A stretch of 15,711 nt of DNA from Candidatus Poseidoniaceae archaeon. GTDB lineage: Archaea; Thermoplasmatota; Poseidoniia; Poseidoniales; Poseidoniaceae. Location: positions 1 to 15,711 of the forward strand of contig JAKMGM010000048.1 in assembly GCA_022424925.1 (NCBI GenBank), written 5' to 3'. The position numbers and the translations under genes are program-made. This document shows, in pieces, positions 1 to 7,760 of this stretch; the first letter of the stretch is position 1, and every line of letters starts with the position of its first letter. Under the pieces are notes generated by a model. The model searched no databases. It saw nothing but the letters and a program-made list of their open reading frames with translations, and had not been told where the DNA came from.

Positions 1-1849
1 ATGCATCTCCGTCAACACCATCTGCTTCATCGCCAAAGCCATCACCGTCAGCATCGGCCCACTGGGTTTCTTCGATTGGATAGGCATCGACAGCGTCAGC
101 GTATCCATCCCCATCCCAGTCTTCACAACCGATGAGTCCACCCATGGAACTTTGTCCAAAAAGAGTCGGGCAATCATCGCCTCCGTCAGCGAATCCGTCG
201 TTGTCATCATCGGTGTCTTCAGTTGCATCTTGGCAGCCATCTCGGTCTGCATCGTTGGCAAGAATAGAAGAGAATCCTGCTGGACTGGTCGGGCATTCAT
301 CCACCTCAGTGGTAGAAACTGTGCAGGCCCAAACACCATCGGATTCAAGGGCGTCGCAGATGCGGTCGTCATCATCATCCAAGTCTTCACCACTGTCTTG
401 ACAGCCATCGCCGTCGTAATCACTCGCTGAAGTCGCCGTCCAATCAAGGTCTCCAACTGCACAGCGGTCAAACGCATCAATGACCATGTCATTATCATCG
501 TCATTGTCTTCAGTCGTATCCAGACAACCGTCTGAATCGTGATCGTTTACAAGCGTCGAAATCCATGAAGTATTACCGTACTGACAATCGTCAACATTGT
601 CCAACACTGCGTCATTGTCGTCATCACCATCGCAGACATCACCAAGTGCATCTCCGTCATAATTGGCTTGCGCTGCATTCGCAATAAATGGGCAGTTGTC
701 GACAGCGTCACCAACACCGTCAGCGTCTGAATCGGTATCTGGGTCTATTCGAACAACCTCGTCTTGAGCGTTATCCACGTAGTACAAATGTCCGTTTGGA
801 CCAATTTCAAGCCCCATGATTGACGAAGCAGTCGTTTGAATCGAGTCGGCTTCAACGCCGCCTTTTCCGTCAGCATCCAACTCATAAGCAGTTATTTTTC
901 CGTTACCGTTGGAAGATACAAACAGTTGATTTCCATCAAGAGCAATGCCGCTTGGTCGGTTAAGGCCAGTGTCGAGAATACCCCATTCAATACCAGTGAT
1001 GTCAGAGTATTCTGCCAGTGGTTCAAGACGAGAGGCTTCGTTCATGATGTCAACCGAAGAGGTCGTAGCATCATCAGTATTCACCCAAAGTACACGATTT
1101 GCACCTGCATCGGCGATGTAGAGTATGCTGGTGTCTTTGTCAAGTATCATGTGACCTGGAATGCCGAAAGCGTGTGTGAGTTGAATATCGGCATAACGAC
1201 GGACGATGGCGTCAGAATGGTCGTCCATTCCGGTATCATGATCTTCTTGGAAATCATAGTACACCAATTCACCGTAATATCCATCATTGTACCAGTAGGC
1301 GTTATCTGAGTCATGAGCGATTCCAACCCCGTAAGGCGATTCGTGGTTCATGTCGATGTGACTTCCGAGCAATCCATCCGATTGGTGCTCCATTGCAAAG
1401 TGAGACAGGGAAGAAGGCCACAACGTTGGGCCCATGAAATTGTTTGGTGAACCCTGGCCGCAGTAGGTGTTACGGGTTTCTTGGGCTGAGCCCCATTGCC
1501 AGTCAAACTCAGGGTGGTAGGCGCCAAAAGCAATAGCACTGACCTCTTCAAGGAAGTGGTTTCTGTGTGAATCTTCACGGTTTTCGGAAGTTTGTGTCTC
1601 AAGGCCCGTGTCGTGAACAATAGTGATACTGTCCGACGCACGGTTTGCAACCCACAGTTCGTTCGCTCGACCAGGATGGAATTCAAGGTCCCGAGGGTCG
1701 TCCAAATCGTCAGATGCATCGGCAATAACAACCTCGTAGAAAACCTCACCAAAGTGCTCAACCGGTGCCGTTTCGCGAGACTCAACTGCATGGGAAGGTA
1801 TGGAAAACAGGAGTATGCCGAGTAAAATCAACGTAGCCTGCTTGTTCAT
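1..1849 (-). CDS. Secreted beta-propeller protein with thrombospondin type 3 calcium repeats (partial, C-terminus off left edge)
   Basis: An open frame of 616 codons runs without a stop from the ATG at 1847-1849 to the left edge. Residues 1-22 form a signal peptide: a Lys at position 3, a hydrophobic stretch (TLILLGILLFS), then SHA before the likely cleavage. Residues about 45-368 hold NHL/propeller-like blades, e.g. ELWVANRASDSITIVHD, SILYIADAGANRVLWV and NGHLYYVDNAQDEVVRID. From about residue 370 to the edge come thrombospondin type 3-like units with DxDxDG loops and paired Cys, such as DGVGDAVDNCP, YDGDALGDVCDGDDDND and DWDGDGYADAVDAYP. Such repeats bind calcium in known family members. 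I infer an extracellular or surface-anchored protein; the anchor, if any, lies beyond the window. It follows the VWA gene on the same strand after 67 bp, so the two may be co-transcribed. No enzyme active site is recognisable. Confidence 0.88.
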   Translation of the reverse strand, partial: MNKQATLILLGILLFSIPSHAVESRETAPVEHFGEVFYEVVIADASDDLDDPRDLEFHPGRANELWVANRASDSITIVHDTGLETQTSENREDSHRNHFLEEVSAIAFGAYHPEFDWQWGSAQETRNTYCGQGSPNNFMGPTLWPSSLSHFAMEHQSDGLLGSHIDMNHESPYGVGIAHDSDNAYWYNDGYYGELVYYDFQEDHDTGMDDHSDAIVRRYADIQLTHAFGIPGHMILDKDTSILYIADAGANRVLWVNTDDATTSSVDIMNEASRLEPLAEYSDITGIEWGILDTGLNRPSGIALDGNQLFVSSNGNGKITAYELDADGKGGVEADSIQTTASSIMGLEIGPNGHLYYVDNAQDEVVRIDPDTDSDADGVGDAVDNCPFIANAAQANYDGDALGDVCDGDDDNDAVLDNVDDCQYGNTSWISTLVNDHDSDGCLDTTEDNDDDNDMVIDAFDRCAVGDLDWTATSASDYDGDGCQDSGEDLDDDDDRICDALESDGVWACTVSTTEVDECPTSPAGFSSILANDADRDGCQDATEDTDDDNDGFADGGDDCPTLFGQSSMGGLIGCEDWDGDGYADAVDAYPIEETQWADADGDGFGDEADGVDGDA

Positions 1850-1916
1850 GATACACCGAAAATGGTGGGTCATTTGATACTTTGCATAACCTGTGGGGCA
1901 AGAGTGAGATACAGAA

Positions 1917-3638
1917 TTACCAGTATTCAACGCGTGGCTTCTTTATTCGAAGATTTGTTCCCTGGTAATGGAACATGTCGGCAAGAAGGGATTGGAATTC
2001 TAAGTAACAAGGATGCTTGTGGAGTCCAAGGGTTTTGGATTCATTCGACAACCGAACGAGTATGAACTTCGGGCGAGCACCGTTTGAGAACAGCCATTCG
2101 TGAACCACTTGAATGTAGGTAATGCGTAGCGATTCACAGAATGATTCGCCAATTGTCTTTGAATCGTGTGAAAGAAGCGACGGCCAGTCTGAGGGAACCC
2201 AGTTTGAGTTAAGATGATTCCACGATGGTTTGAACACGGCCTCAGCATAAGCGCGCTGAACAGGACCAATTTTACTCTGCAGGTCGTTAACTAGATTGGT
2301 TCGAGAGAAGGCTTTGGCTACATTGTCTACATAGTCGGGATACAGTGGTGGGTCAATCACCACAGCACTCCGAGCCTTACTTCGTCCGAGATGAGGGTAA
2401 ATTTCCCAGCCACGAGTTGGGTTGTCGTTGAAATCATATTCATTGCGTTCCCACTTTTCATCATCCAGTTCGGGTGGAGGAGGTGGAGGCAATTCTTCGG
2501 GATAGATCACGACGCGTGCCCCAGAATTCGACAAGGTATCGAGCAATGAATCAGGAATGTTTTCACCCCTGATGATGATGCGCCTGTTTTCAATTGGCAC
2601 GTCTGAACGACGAATCTGAGAAAGGAACGAAAACAAGTTGTCAATTTTCATACTGGCGATAAGCGAAACATCGTCAGCGGAAAGCGCCCACGAATCCACG
2701 GGTATGCCGGGGGTGTCGGAAAACAACGGTGTCGAACGCATCGAGACCCAATTTTCGTAGGCTTGGATGTTTTCGATTTTCTCATCGCCGCGTATTCGCA
2801 ACAAATCGGTTTGCCATTGCGATAACTGCTCAGGGTTGGTGTCCTCAATAACCGTCTCTCCGTATGTATAACCGGAATAAGAAGGCGCAGGTGGAGCGGT
2901 TTCGGTCGTGATTTCAAGGTCGCCTTCTTGTCGAGATTCAAGGTATTCCTGTTGTCGGCGTTGGCGGCTTGCCATCCGGGCTATTGGATTCAAGGATTCC
3001 TTCACGGCTTCACCAACCTCTTCGACGGCTTGCTCTACATCGTCTCCAGCCTCTACAATGTTCACAAACGACCCGCCGCTTGCGCCGCTGACCTGTCGAA
3101 ACACGTTCACAGAATCAGTTGGAAGCCCCAAACCAATGATGTGGAACTCAACATCGATTCCGATTTCCTTGATGGCTTCAATACACGGTTGAAAACCGTC
3201 AATGCCGTTAAACGGCGGCGATGAGCTCATGTCCATGCCGTCGCTGATGAGGAAAAACAGCCAGTCAACGCTGTCTTTGCTCAACTCTTTGGCTTCATGA
3301 ACTAAAAACTCCCATAGATAGGTGCCTCCGTAAGGTTTCGGAAATTGTACAGCCATGAGTTCTTCATGGCTTCGGAAATCCAAAGGTGCGAGAACTTTTG
3401 AGCGACCACGACTGTTAATCGTTGAAATTTTAGTTTGACGGTCGTTGAATGTCGGAACGAGATTTTCCCACATGGCTTGTGCTACGGTACTTTTTTTCAC
3501 CCGGCCACTCATGCCTATCGAGCGCATGAACTTTCGAAACATCGATGGACGGACGTTCGCGAAATTGTCATCCATTTCACCATGAATACGTTCGTTCATG
3601 GAACCAGAAGTGTCAACATAAATCGCAATCTTCACCAC
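1917..3638 (-). CDS. Cytosolic von Willebrand factor A (VWA) domain protein with unrecognised C-terminal region
   Basis: This 573-residue protein opens with a VWA fold. The metal-binding (MIDAS) residues are visible: D9-x-S11-x-S13, T106 in GGTYLW and D133 in ISDGMD. The VWA part covers about residues 1-195. A charged, probably coiled linker follows (about 195-245), then a middle region with no family I recognise, a PPPPPP run at 384-389, and a C-terminal part of about 180 residues rich in Trp, Tyr and Phe that I also cannot place. There is no signal peptide or membrane segment, so it is likely intracellular. The start is GTG: the nearby ATG at 3640 is out of frame and hits a stop at once, while GGAGGT lies six bases before the GTG. 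It is divergent from the TPR gene. VWA domains usually mediate metal-dependent protein contacts; the specific role is unknown. Confidence 0.85.
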   Translation of the reverse strand: MVKIAIYVDTSGSMNERIHGEMDDNFANVRPSMFRKFMRSIGMSGRVKKSTVAQAMWENLVPTFNDRQTKISTINSRGRSKVLAPLDFRSHEELMAVQFPKPYGGTYLWEFLVHEAKELSKDSVDWLFFLISDGMDMSSSPPFNGIDGFQPCIEAIKEIGIDVEFHIIGLGLPTDSVNVFRQVSGASGGSFVNIVEAGDDVEQAVEEVGEAVKESLNPIARMASRQRRQQEYLESRQEGDLEITTETAPPAPSYSGYTYGETVIEDTNPEQLSQWQTDLLRIRGDEKIENIQAYENWVSMRSTPLFSDTPGIPVDSWALSADDVSLIASMKIDNLFSFLSQIRRSDVPIENRRIIIRGENIPDSLLDTLSNSGARVVIYPEELPPPPPPELDDEKWERNEYDFNDNPTRGWEIYPHLGRSKARSAVVIDPPLYPDYVDNVAKAFSRTNLVNDLQSKIGPVQRAYAEAVFKPSWNHLNSNWVPSDWPSLLSHDSKTIGESFCESLRITYIQVVHEWLFSNGARPKFILVRLSNESKTLGLHKHPCYLEFQSLLADMFHYQGTNLRIKKPRVEYW

Positions 3639-3644
3639 ATCGGC

Positions 3645-3650
3645 ACCTCC
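3645..3650 (-). promoter_or_regulatory. Ribosome binding site of the VWA gene
   Basis: On the minus strand GGAGGT stands six bases before the GTG at 3636-3638. It decides that start over the out-of-frame ATG two bases upstream. Confidence 0.7.
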
Positions 3651-3678
3651 AGTTCATACTTTGATTGATGGAGGTATC

Positions 3679-3686
3679 ATTTAACA
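3679..3686 (-). promoter_or_regulatory. Putative TATA box of the VWA gene
   Basis: The minus strand reads TGTTAAAT here. Transcription starting about 25 bases downstream would give a leader of roughly 20 bases that just includes the GGAGGT site. The assignment is by spacing and base composition only. Confidence 0.35.
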
Positions 3687-3758
3687 GTATCACGACAAGT
3701 CCCAAATGTACATTCAACTATGCAATACTTAGATACTTGAGCACCTTGTCTTCAAACC

Positions 3759-5192
3759 ATGGTCGAGCCTCAACGAAGTCCTGATGGGAAATCAGAGTGG
3801 ACCGGTTCAGAGTGGGTTCCAGTCGGTACGCAAACCCAACACGCTTCTGGGGCGAATGTCTACACGCAACAAAAAATTGTGGACAGTGTGATTATGGGTA
3901 ACTTGACCTCACAGACCATCGTCCAAAACAGCCCTGAAGACCTTGCAAAGGCAATGGTTCTCGCACTTGAGCAAATCGGTTTTGTAGGGAATATCCAGTC
4001 TTCCAATCCGTCGCAAGAGCAGATGTCGAACGTGAAAAACCTCCTCAAATCCAGCGACGCCCTCGCATCCAAAGGCGTTCAGATACAAGGGTCCACGCAC
4101 CTCAAACTGGGAAATGCAGCACGTCTAACTGGACGTTTTGAAGCAGCGATGGAGTATTACCAACGGGCGCTTGAGACGTTCCAAACAGAAAAAAACCGCA
4201 GTGGTGAGGCGGATTCGTTAATCAATATCGGATATGTAGCACTGAGTCAAGGTGACCTTGCTCGCGCTTATACCAACTTCACCACCGCTCGTGCAATGAA
4301 GACAGAAATCGATGATGTGAACGGAGAAGCGGACGTCATTTTAGCGATGGCGAATCTCGCACTAGCAGGCAATGAAAACGAGCAAGCAGAACTGCTGTTC
4401 AGTCAAGCCTTAACAATCAAAGAAGAGCATGCTGATGAGCATGGTATTGCCATTGCACTTATTGGCCTAGGGAACATTTTGGAGAGTAAAAAGGACTACC
4501 AGGCTGCACAACTCCATTACCGACAAGGTCTCATCATCAAGAGAAAACAACGGGACAGGGAAGGCGAAGCAATCGTCTTATCGAATCTTGCTACAATCGC
4601 AGAACATCTTGGAAACACGAGTGATGCACAACAACTCACGAACCAAAGCATTGCAATAAAAAGAGAAATTGGTGACCGCCGTGGTGAATCCTTTTCCAAC
4701 ATTCAATTGGCCTCGCAGGCTAAACAGCGTGGCGATTTTATCGAAGCGGAACGGCTGTTCAAAATGGCCTTGAAAATGATGCGGAAACTCTCTGACTTGA
4801 GGGGTCAATCCGACACACTGAACATGCTTGGTGTGTTTTATGAAGAGCAAGACAGGTTTGAAGAAGCCGAACGCTATTTTACAGACGCACTCACCATCAT
4901 GAAACAACTTGGCGACAGGCAAGGGGAAGGTATGGCGTTGTTCAACATAGGTAATACCAACCTCTATCGTAACCAGTTGGACGCAGCACAGGAACAGTTT
5001 GACCGCAGTTTACGAATCGCAAAAACGGTCAATGATTACGAAGGAGCATCTGACGCGCTGGTTCAACTGGCTGCAATTGCAGAACATCGACAGGACATGC
5101 AACGCCGACAAAGCTTGTTGAAAGAGGCCGCTGCAATACTACGCAACAACAACATCAAGGTAACTGGATGGCTTCTTGACAACGGATTTTGA
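3759..5192 (+). CDS. TPR protein with nine 40-residue repeats and an N-terminal WxGxxW motif
   Basis: This 477-residue protein has three visible parts. Residues 8-22 carry a DGKSEWTGSEWVPV motif that resembles the short WxGxxW modules (DUF2510-like) found at the ends of many membrane or signalling proteins. Residues about 33-75 contain VYTQQKIVDSVIMGN and a short helix. Residues about 107-467 are nine tetratricopeptide repeats of exactly 40 residues, of the LGN/kinesin-light-chain type, with a recurring GD(R)xGE at the junctions (148, 188, 228, 268, 308, 348, 388, 428). No signal peptide or membrane segment is present, so it is likely a cytosolic scaffold. It is divergent from the VWA gene across 120 bp and its 3' end meets the pseudouridine synthase gene 20 bp away. 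No ribosome site precedes the ATG; a short or absent leader is likely. The binding partner is unknown. Confidence 0.85.
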   Translation: MVEPQRSPDGKSEWTGSEWVPVGTQTQHASGANVYTQQKIVDSVIMGNLTSQTIVQNSPEDLAKAMVLALEQIGFVGNIQSSNPSQEQMSNVKNLLKSSDALASKGVQIQGSTHLKLGNAARLTGRFEAAMEYYQRALETFQTEKNRSGEADSLINIGYVALSQGDLARAYTNFTTARAMKTEIDDVNGEADVILAMANLALAGNENEQAELLFSQALTIKEEHADEHGIAIALIGLGNILESKKDYQAAQLHYRQGLIIKRKQRDREGEAIVLSNLATIAEHLGNTSDAQQLTNQSIAIKREIGDRRGESFSNIQLASQAKQRGDFIEAERLFKMALKMMRKLSDLRGQSDTLNMLGVFYEEQDRFEEAERYFTDALTIMKQLGDRQGEGMALFNIGNTNLYRNQLDAAQEQFDRSLRIAKTVNDYEGASDALVQLAAIAEHRQDMQRRQSLLKEAAAILRNNNIKVTGWLLDNGF

Positions 5193-5212
5193 ATGAATGC
5201 CATGCCGCAACG

Positions 5213-5974
5213 TCAAGAGAACAGAGCACGATTGATGTCTTCTCGAGCAACCGAACAGAATTGTCCCGCCTCCAAATCGTAATCGGATAGAACCATGCCT
5301 TCGGTCGATACCCTGTGAAGACGCTCGACATGGTTGTCCAACGAGGCAAACATTCTGCGAATCTGTCTTTTTTTACCTTCATCAATGGTGAGAATTGCAC
5401 AACGCTCATGCTCCAAATAGACGTGGGCTGGTCGTGTTTGAAATTCGTGCCTCTCGCCGTATTCAACAACCGATACGTCAACACCTAACCGAATGAGATC
5501 GATGTCTTCTCGCGAGATTGGGTTCTGCGTTTCAACCCTGTATGTTTTCTTGATGTGCCGGTCGGGGTTTGTGATTGCATGCACCATTTTACCGTCCGTT
5601 GTCACGAGTAGAAAACCCGTTGTATCCTCATCTAATCGACCAACAGTAACCAGGGTTTCAAACACATTGGCATCTACCGCGTCGCGAAACAAATCATACA
5701 CGGATGTTTTGTTCAATTCTCTTTCTTGTACGTTCAGCCGTGAACAAATGTAACCGTGTGGCTTGTTCAGTAGGAAATAGAAATCTGTCACGGGAAGGGT
5801 CAGTACATTCCCTTTGTATTCAACGACGCGCTTGGCTGGATTGAATTCGAAGGCGATGTTTTTCACCACCGAGCCGTTGACCGTTATATGGCCGTCCCAA
5901 ATGGCTTGCTTGACTTCAGCCTTCGACGCGAATTCACCGGTTTTCGAGAGAAATTGGTGCAGTCGAAGTTTCAT
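5213..5974 (-). CDS. RsuA/RluB-type pseudouridine synthase
   Basis: The 253-residue protein has an N-terminal S4 RNA-binding domain (about residues 3-50, RLHQFLSKTGEFASKAEV and DGHITVNGSVV) followed by a catalytic domain. The catalytic motif GRLDEDTTGFLLVTTDG places the nucleophile at D115. KPHGYICS near 71 and KKRQIRRMFA near 207 are further hallmarks of the RsuA/RluB/E/F family, which isomerises uridine in ribosomal RNA. Length and domain order match the bacterial small-subunit enzyme RsuA, but the target site cannot be read from the sequence. This family is typical of bacteria; archaea normally use Cbf5, Pus10 and TruD-type enzymes, so transfer from bacteria is likely. A GAGGG stretch (5981-5985) lies six bases before the ATG. 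The gene sits downstream of tRNA-Arg on the same strand. Confidence 0.88.
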   Translation of the reverse strand: MKLRLHQFLSKTGEFASKAEVKQAIWDGHITVNGSVVKNIAFEFNPAKRVVEYKGNVLTLPVTDFYFLLNKPHGYICSRLNVQERELNKTSVYDLFRDAVDANVFETLVTVGRLDEDTTGFLLVTTDGKMVHAITNPDRHIKKTYRVETQNPISREDIDLIRLGVDVSVVEYGERHEFQTRPAHVYLEHERCAILTIDEGKKRQIRRMFASLDNHVERLHRVSTEGMVLSDYDLEAGQFCSVAREDINRALFS

Positions 5975-6048
5975 TCCTTTCCCTCGAATGTCGGTGTAAG
6001 TGCAGTGCTCTTAGCAGTTCCTCTTTGGCTGTACATCTTCCTGTAATA

Positions 6049-6062
6049 GCCTCTAGAGAGGC
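6049..6062 (-). other. Small inverted repeat downstream of the tRNA
   Basis: GCCTC and GAGGC flank a TAGA loop, about ten bases beyond the 3' end of the tRNA. It could help end or process the tRNA transcript, but no T-run follows on the minus strand, so it is not a clear terminator. Confidence 0.3.
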
Positions 6063-6072
6063 CACTGAGAAG

Positions 6073-6146
6073 TGGGCGATGCAGGATTCGAACCCGCGTC
6101 GACGGGTTCGAAGCCCGTCAGGATATCCAGGCTACCCTAATCGCCC
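6073..6146 (-). tRNA. tRNA-Arg (anticodon TCG)
   Basis: The minus strand folds into a full cloverleaf of 74 bases including the discriminator A. The acceptor stem pairs GGGCGAT with ATCGCCC. The D arm has G10-U25 and the GG pair in its loop. The anticodon stem ACGGG/CCCGT encloses the loop CTTCGAA with anticodon TCG, which reads CGA (arginine). A four-base variable loop and the T arm GCGGG-TTCGAAT-CCTGC follow. No intron is present and CCA is not encoded (the next bases are CTT), so a nucleotidyltransferase must add it. The gene lies between the pseudouridine synthase gene (same strand) and the divergent cysteine-cluster gene. Confidence 0.95.
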
Positions 6147-6201
6147 TTGTCCATGCCAGATGTCCCCCCTTCTTGAAGAAGGCGGATGGTTTAGGACGGA
6201 T

Positions 6202-6606
6202 ATGGCCCGCTCGCTTCCGTGTATCCCAATGGGCTGCTCGGCATGCTGTCGCGAGACAACCATGCCACTCACACGGGCTGAAGCGTCCCTCTTATCAAGA
6301 CGCACAGGTATGAGCGTTGAAGAGTTTACATGGAAAAATAACGGTATACTTACGCTCTTGAACAATGAAGAAACCCGTGCATGTGTCTTTCTCCTCACAT
6401 CTTCATCGGATGTGAACGCGGAGGGAATGTGTTCGGTGTACGAGGTTCGCCCGAAAGGCTGTCAAATATATCCAAAGGTTTTGAATGAAAACGATGAAGC
6501 AATTCTGGATGAGGGTTGCCCGCACAAAGCCATGTTTCCCGAACCGACCGAGGAAGATTCCATCGTTCTGCTCAACCTCGAGGAACGCTTGATGCAAGAA
6601 GGATAA
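6202..6606 (+). CDS. YkgJ-family cysteine-cluster protein
   Basis: The 134-residue protein carries the pattern of the YkgJ (CxxCxxxCC, UPF0153-like) family, thought to bind zinc or an iron-sulfur centre: C7, C12, C15 and C16 in LPCIPMGCSACCRETTMPLT, C61 in ACVFLL, C77 in MCSVYEVRPKGC (with C87), then a QIYPK stretch and C106. The RP-x-GC-x-x-YP signature is diagnostic. Function is unknown across the family. Starts at 6160 and 6229 are also in frame. I prefer 6202 because AGGACGG precedes it and because the reading frame further upstream runs into the tRNA on the other strand. The last 35 bases overlap the 3' end of the convergent methyltransferase gene. Confidence 0.82.
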   Translation: MARSLPCIPMGCSACCRETTMPLTRAEASLLSRRTGMSVEEFTWKNNGILTLLNNEETRACVFLLTSSSDVNAEGMCSVYEVRPKGCQIYPKVLNENDEAILDEGCPHKAMFPEPTEEDSIVLLNLEERLMQEG

Positions 6607-7711
6607 GGCGACCTAAACTTGCATGGACATGTTCGACCCATCGGCCTTCAATTTTCCATCCAGTTTGTTCAAAACAGGCCTCTAAATCATGCCACTCTCC
6701 ATGGAGTAGGTGAATCGGTGCATCAACAGGCAACGCTTCATCACCATACTCGCCATACGGGTGAATCGGCACGATCAACACGAAGTGAGCGCCAGGGCCT
6801 GCGACAGATGAAGAACTGTTGAGAACCGCCTGAATGAGCGTCACAGGAGCCAAGGTTCCTTGTGAATTACGACCGTACGGTGGGTCGAGAACAAAGCCGC
6901 TGATACGTTGCTTGACATCGTCTGGAAGAAGGTTGTCCAACGTCGTAGCATCGCCGTGAAACAGGCGGGCTTGAGATGAAGCGTTCGCCCAATCCAAGTT
7001 CCTCTGGGCCCCTTCAATCATTTCGGGATCAAGGTCAATCCCGTAGGCTTGCCTACCCGAAACGGCTGCCTCAAGAACAAATCCACCTGTCCCCGTCATC
7101 AAGTCCAGTGTCGCCCCCCTTTGCAGAGGACCTGAGGCCAAATTCACTGCTAAGCGAGCGAGGCGTGGGTCAAGACTAACCGGTTTGAAGAAAGGTCGAT
7201 CTGTAGCACGACGAGACGATATTCCGTCAGATTCATCTCCAGTACCTATCATCCAACCGCATACAATCACACCTGCCGAAGCGTCGATTACCATTCCAAG
7301 TCGATGGTCGGGAGTCTCAAGGTCGATGCTGTACGATTGGGCAGAGAGCATGCCTCCAAACTTCCGCATCAATTCACGAGCACTCATTCCGTCCATTTTC
7401 CCCTCGTGCTTCCATGAACGAACGGCAACAGAACCCGTTCGCGGATAGGTCTCGATGTACGCCTCAACTCTCTGGAAGAGAGTTTCAAGCCCGTCTTCTA
7501 CCGACCAAATCACGGCGTTCAGCAATATGGCTTGGCATCCGCTTGAGCACGATACAGCCTCCTCGAAACGTTGGACAGGGGCACTCCCTTCGAGACAAAG
7601 CAAACGCCGTGCTGACAAACGATGTGCTGCCATCTCAGGAAGCAAAGCCGAGATTTCAGCCCGAGCCAAGGCGACATGCCACCCGCGCAAACTTGCAACA
7701 TGGCTGGTCAT
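6572..7711 (-). CDS. tRNA (guanine-10-N2)-methyltransferase, Trm-G10/Trm11 type
   Basis: The 379-residue protein has an N-terminal THUMP-type region (including SVAVRSWKHEG near residue 94) and a C-terminal Rossmann methyltransferase domain. The SAM-binding motif DLMTGTGGF is at about 203-211, GIDLDPEMI follows, and the catalytic N-methyltransferase motif DPPYG is at about 276-280. FFKPVSLDPRLARLAVNLA before the SAM motif is also typical of this family. The enzyme methylates G10 of tRNA, using S-adenosylmethionine. The frame extends to a GTG at 7762, but the family start pattern (GWHVALARAEISALL) begins just after the ATG at 7711, and the GTG overlaps a TATA-like box, so 7711 is chosen. It is divergent from FEN1 and overlaps the cysteine-cluster gene tail to tail. 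Confidence 0.87.
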   Translation of the reverse strand: MTSHVASLRGWHVALARAEISALLPEMAAHRLSARRLLCLEGSAPVQRFEEAVSCSSGCQAILLNAVIWSVEDGLETLFQRVEAYIETYPRTGSVAVRSWKHEGKMDGMSARELMRKFGGMLSAQSYSIDLETPDHRLGMVIDASAGVIVCGWMIGTGDESDGISSRRATDRPFFKPVSLDPRLARLAVNLASGPLQRGATLDLMTGTGGFVLEAAVSGRQAYGIDLDPEMIEGAQRNLDWANASSQARLFHGDATTLDNLLPDDVKQRISGFVLDPPYGRNSQGTLAPVTLIQAVLNSSSSVAGPGAHFVLIVPIHPYGEYGDEALPVDAPIHLLHGEWHDLEACFEQTGWKIEGRWVEHVHASLGRLILLASSVPRG

Positions 7712-7754
7712 GGAGGGCGCTGGTGGCTCCACTTCTTGACCGGTTCGGATGCCA

Positions 7755-7760
7755 ATATAC
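7755..7760 (+). promoter_or_regulatory. Putative TATA box for FEN1, possibly shared with the divergent methyltransferase gene
   Basis: ATATAC lies about 27-32 bases before the FEN1 ATG, which would give a transcript with almost no leader; no ribosome site precedes that ATG. Read on the other strand (TATATT) it lies about 44-50 bases before the methyltransferase ATG at 7711. Confidence 0.45.

Noticed and set aside
1..740. Dense short DNA repeats (many ATC/GTC triplets) resembling a minisatellite or CRISPR-like array
   Set aside because: They are the reverse complement of Asp and Gly codons in thrombospondin type 3 repeats of the open minus-strand gene; there is no constant repeat with unique spacers.
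836..1309. 157-codon plus-strand open frame
   Set aside because: It is antisense to the propeller gene, whose frame is open throughout and gives recognisable repeats.
1348..1791. 147-codon minus-strand open frame
   Set aside because: It lies in another frame of the same strand as the propeller gene and its product resembles nothing.
4578..4922. 114-codon minus-strand open frame
   Set aside because: Antisense to the TPR repeats; the periodic coding explains the lack of stops.
6073..6146. Unusual tRNA with a nine-base anticodon loop
   Set aside because: Using G10-U25 and G26 restores a standard D arm and a seven-base anticodon loop with TCG.
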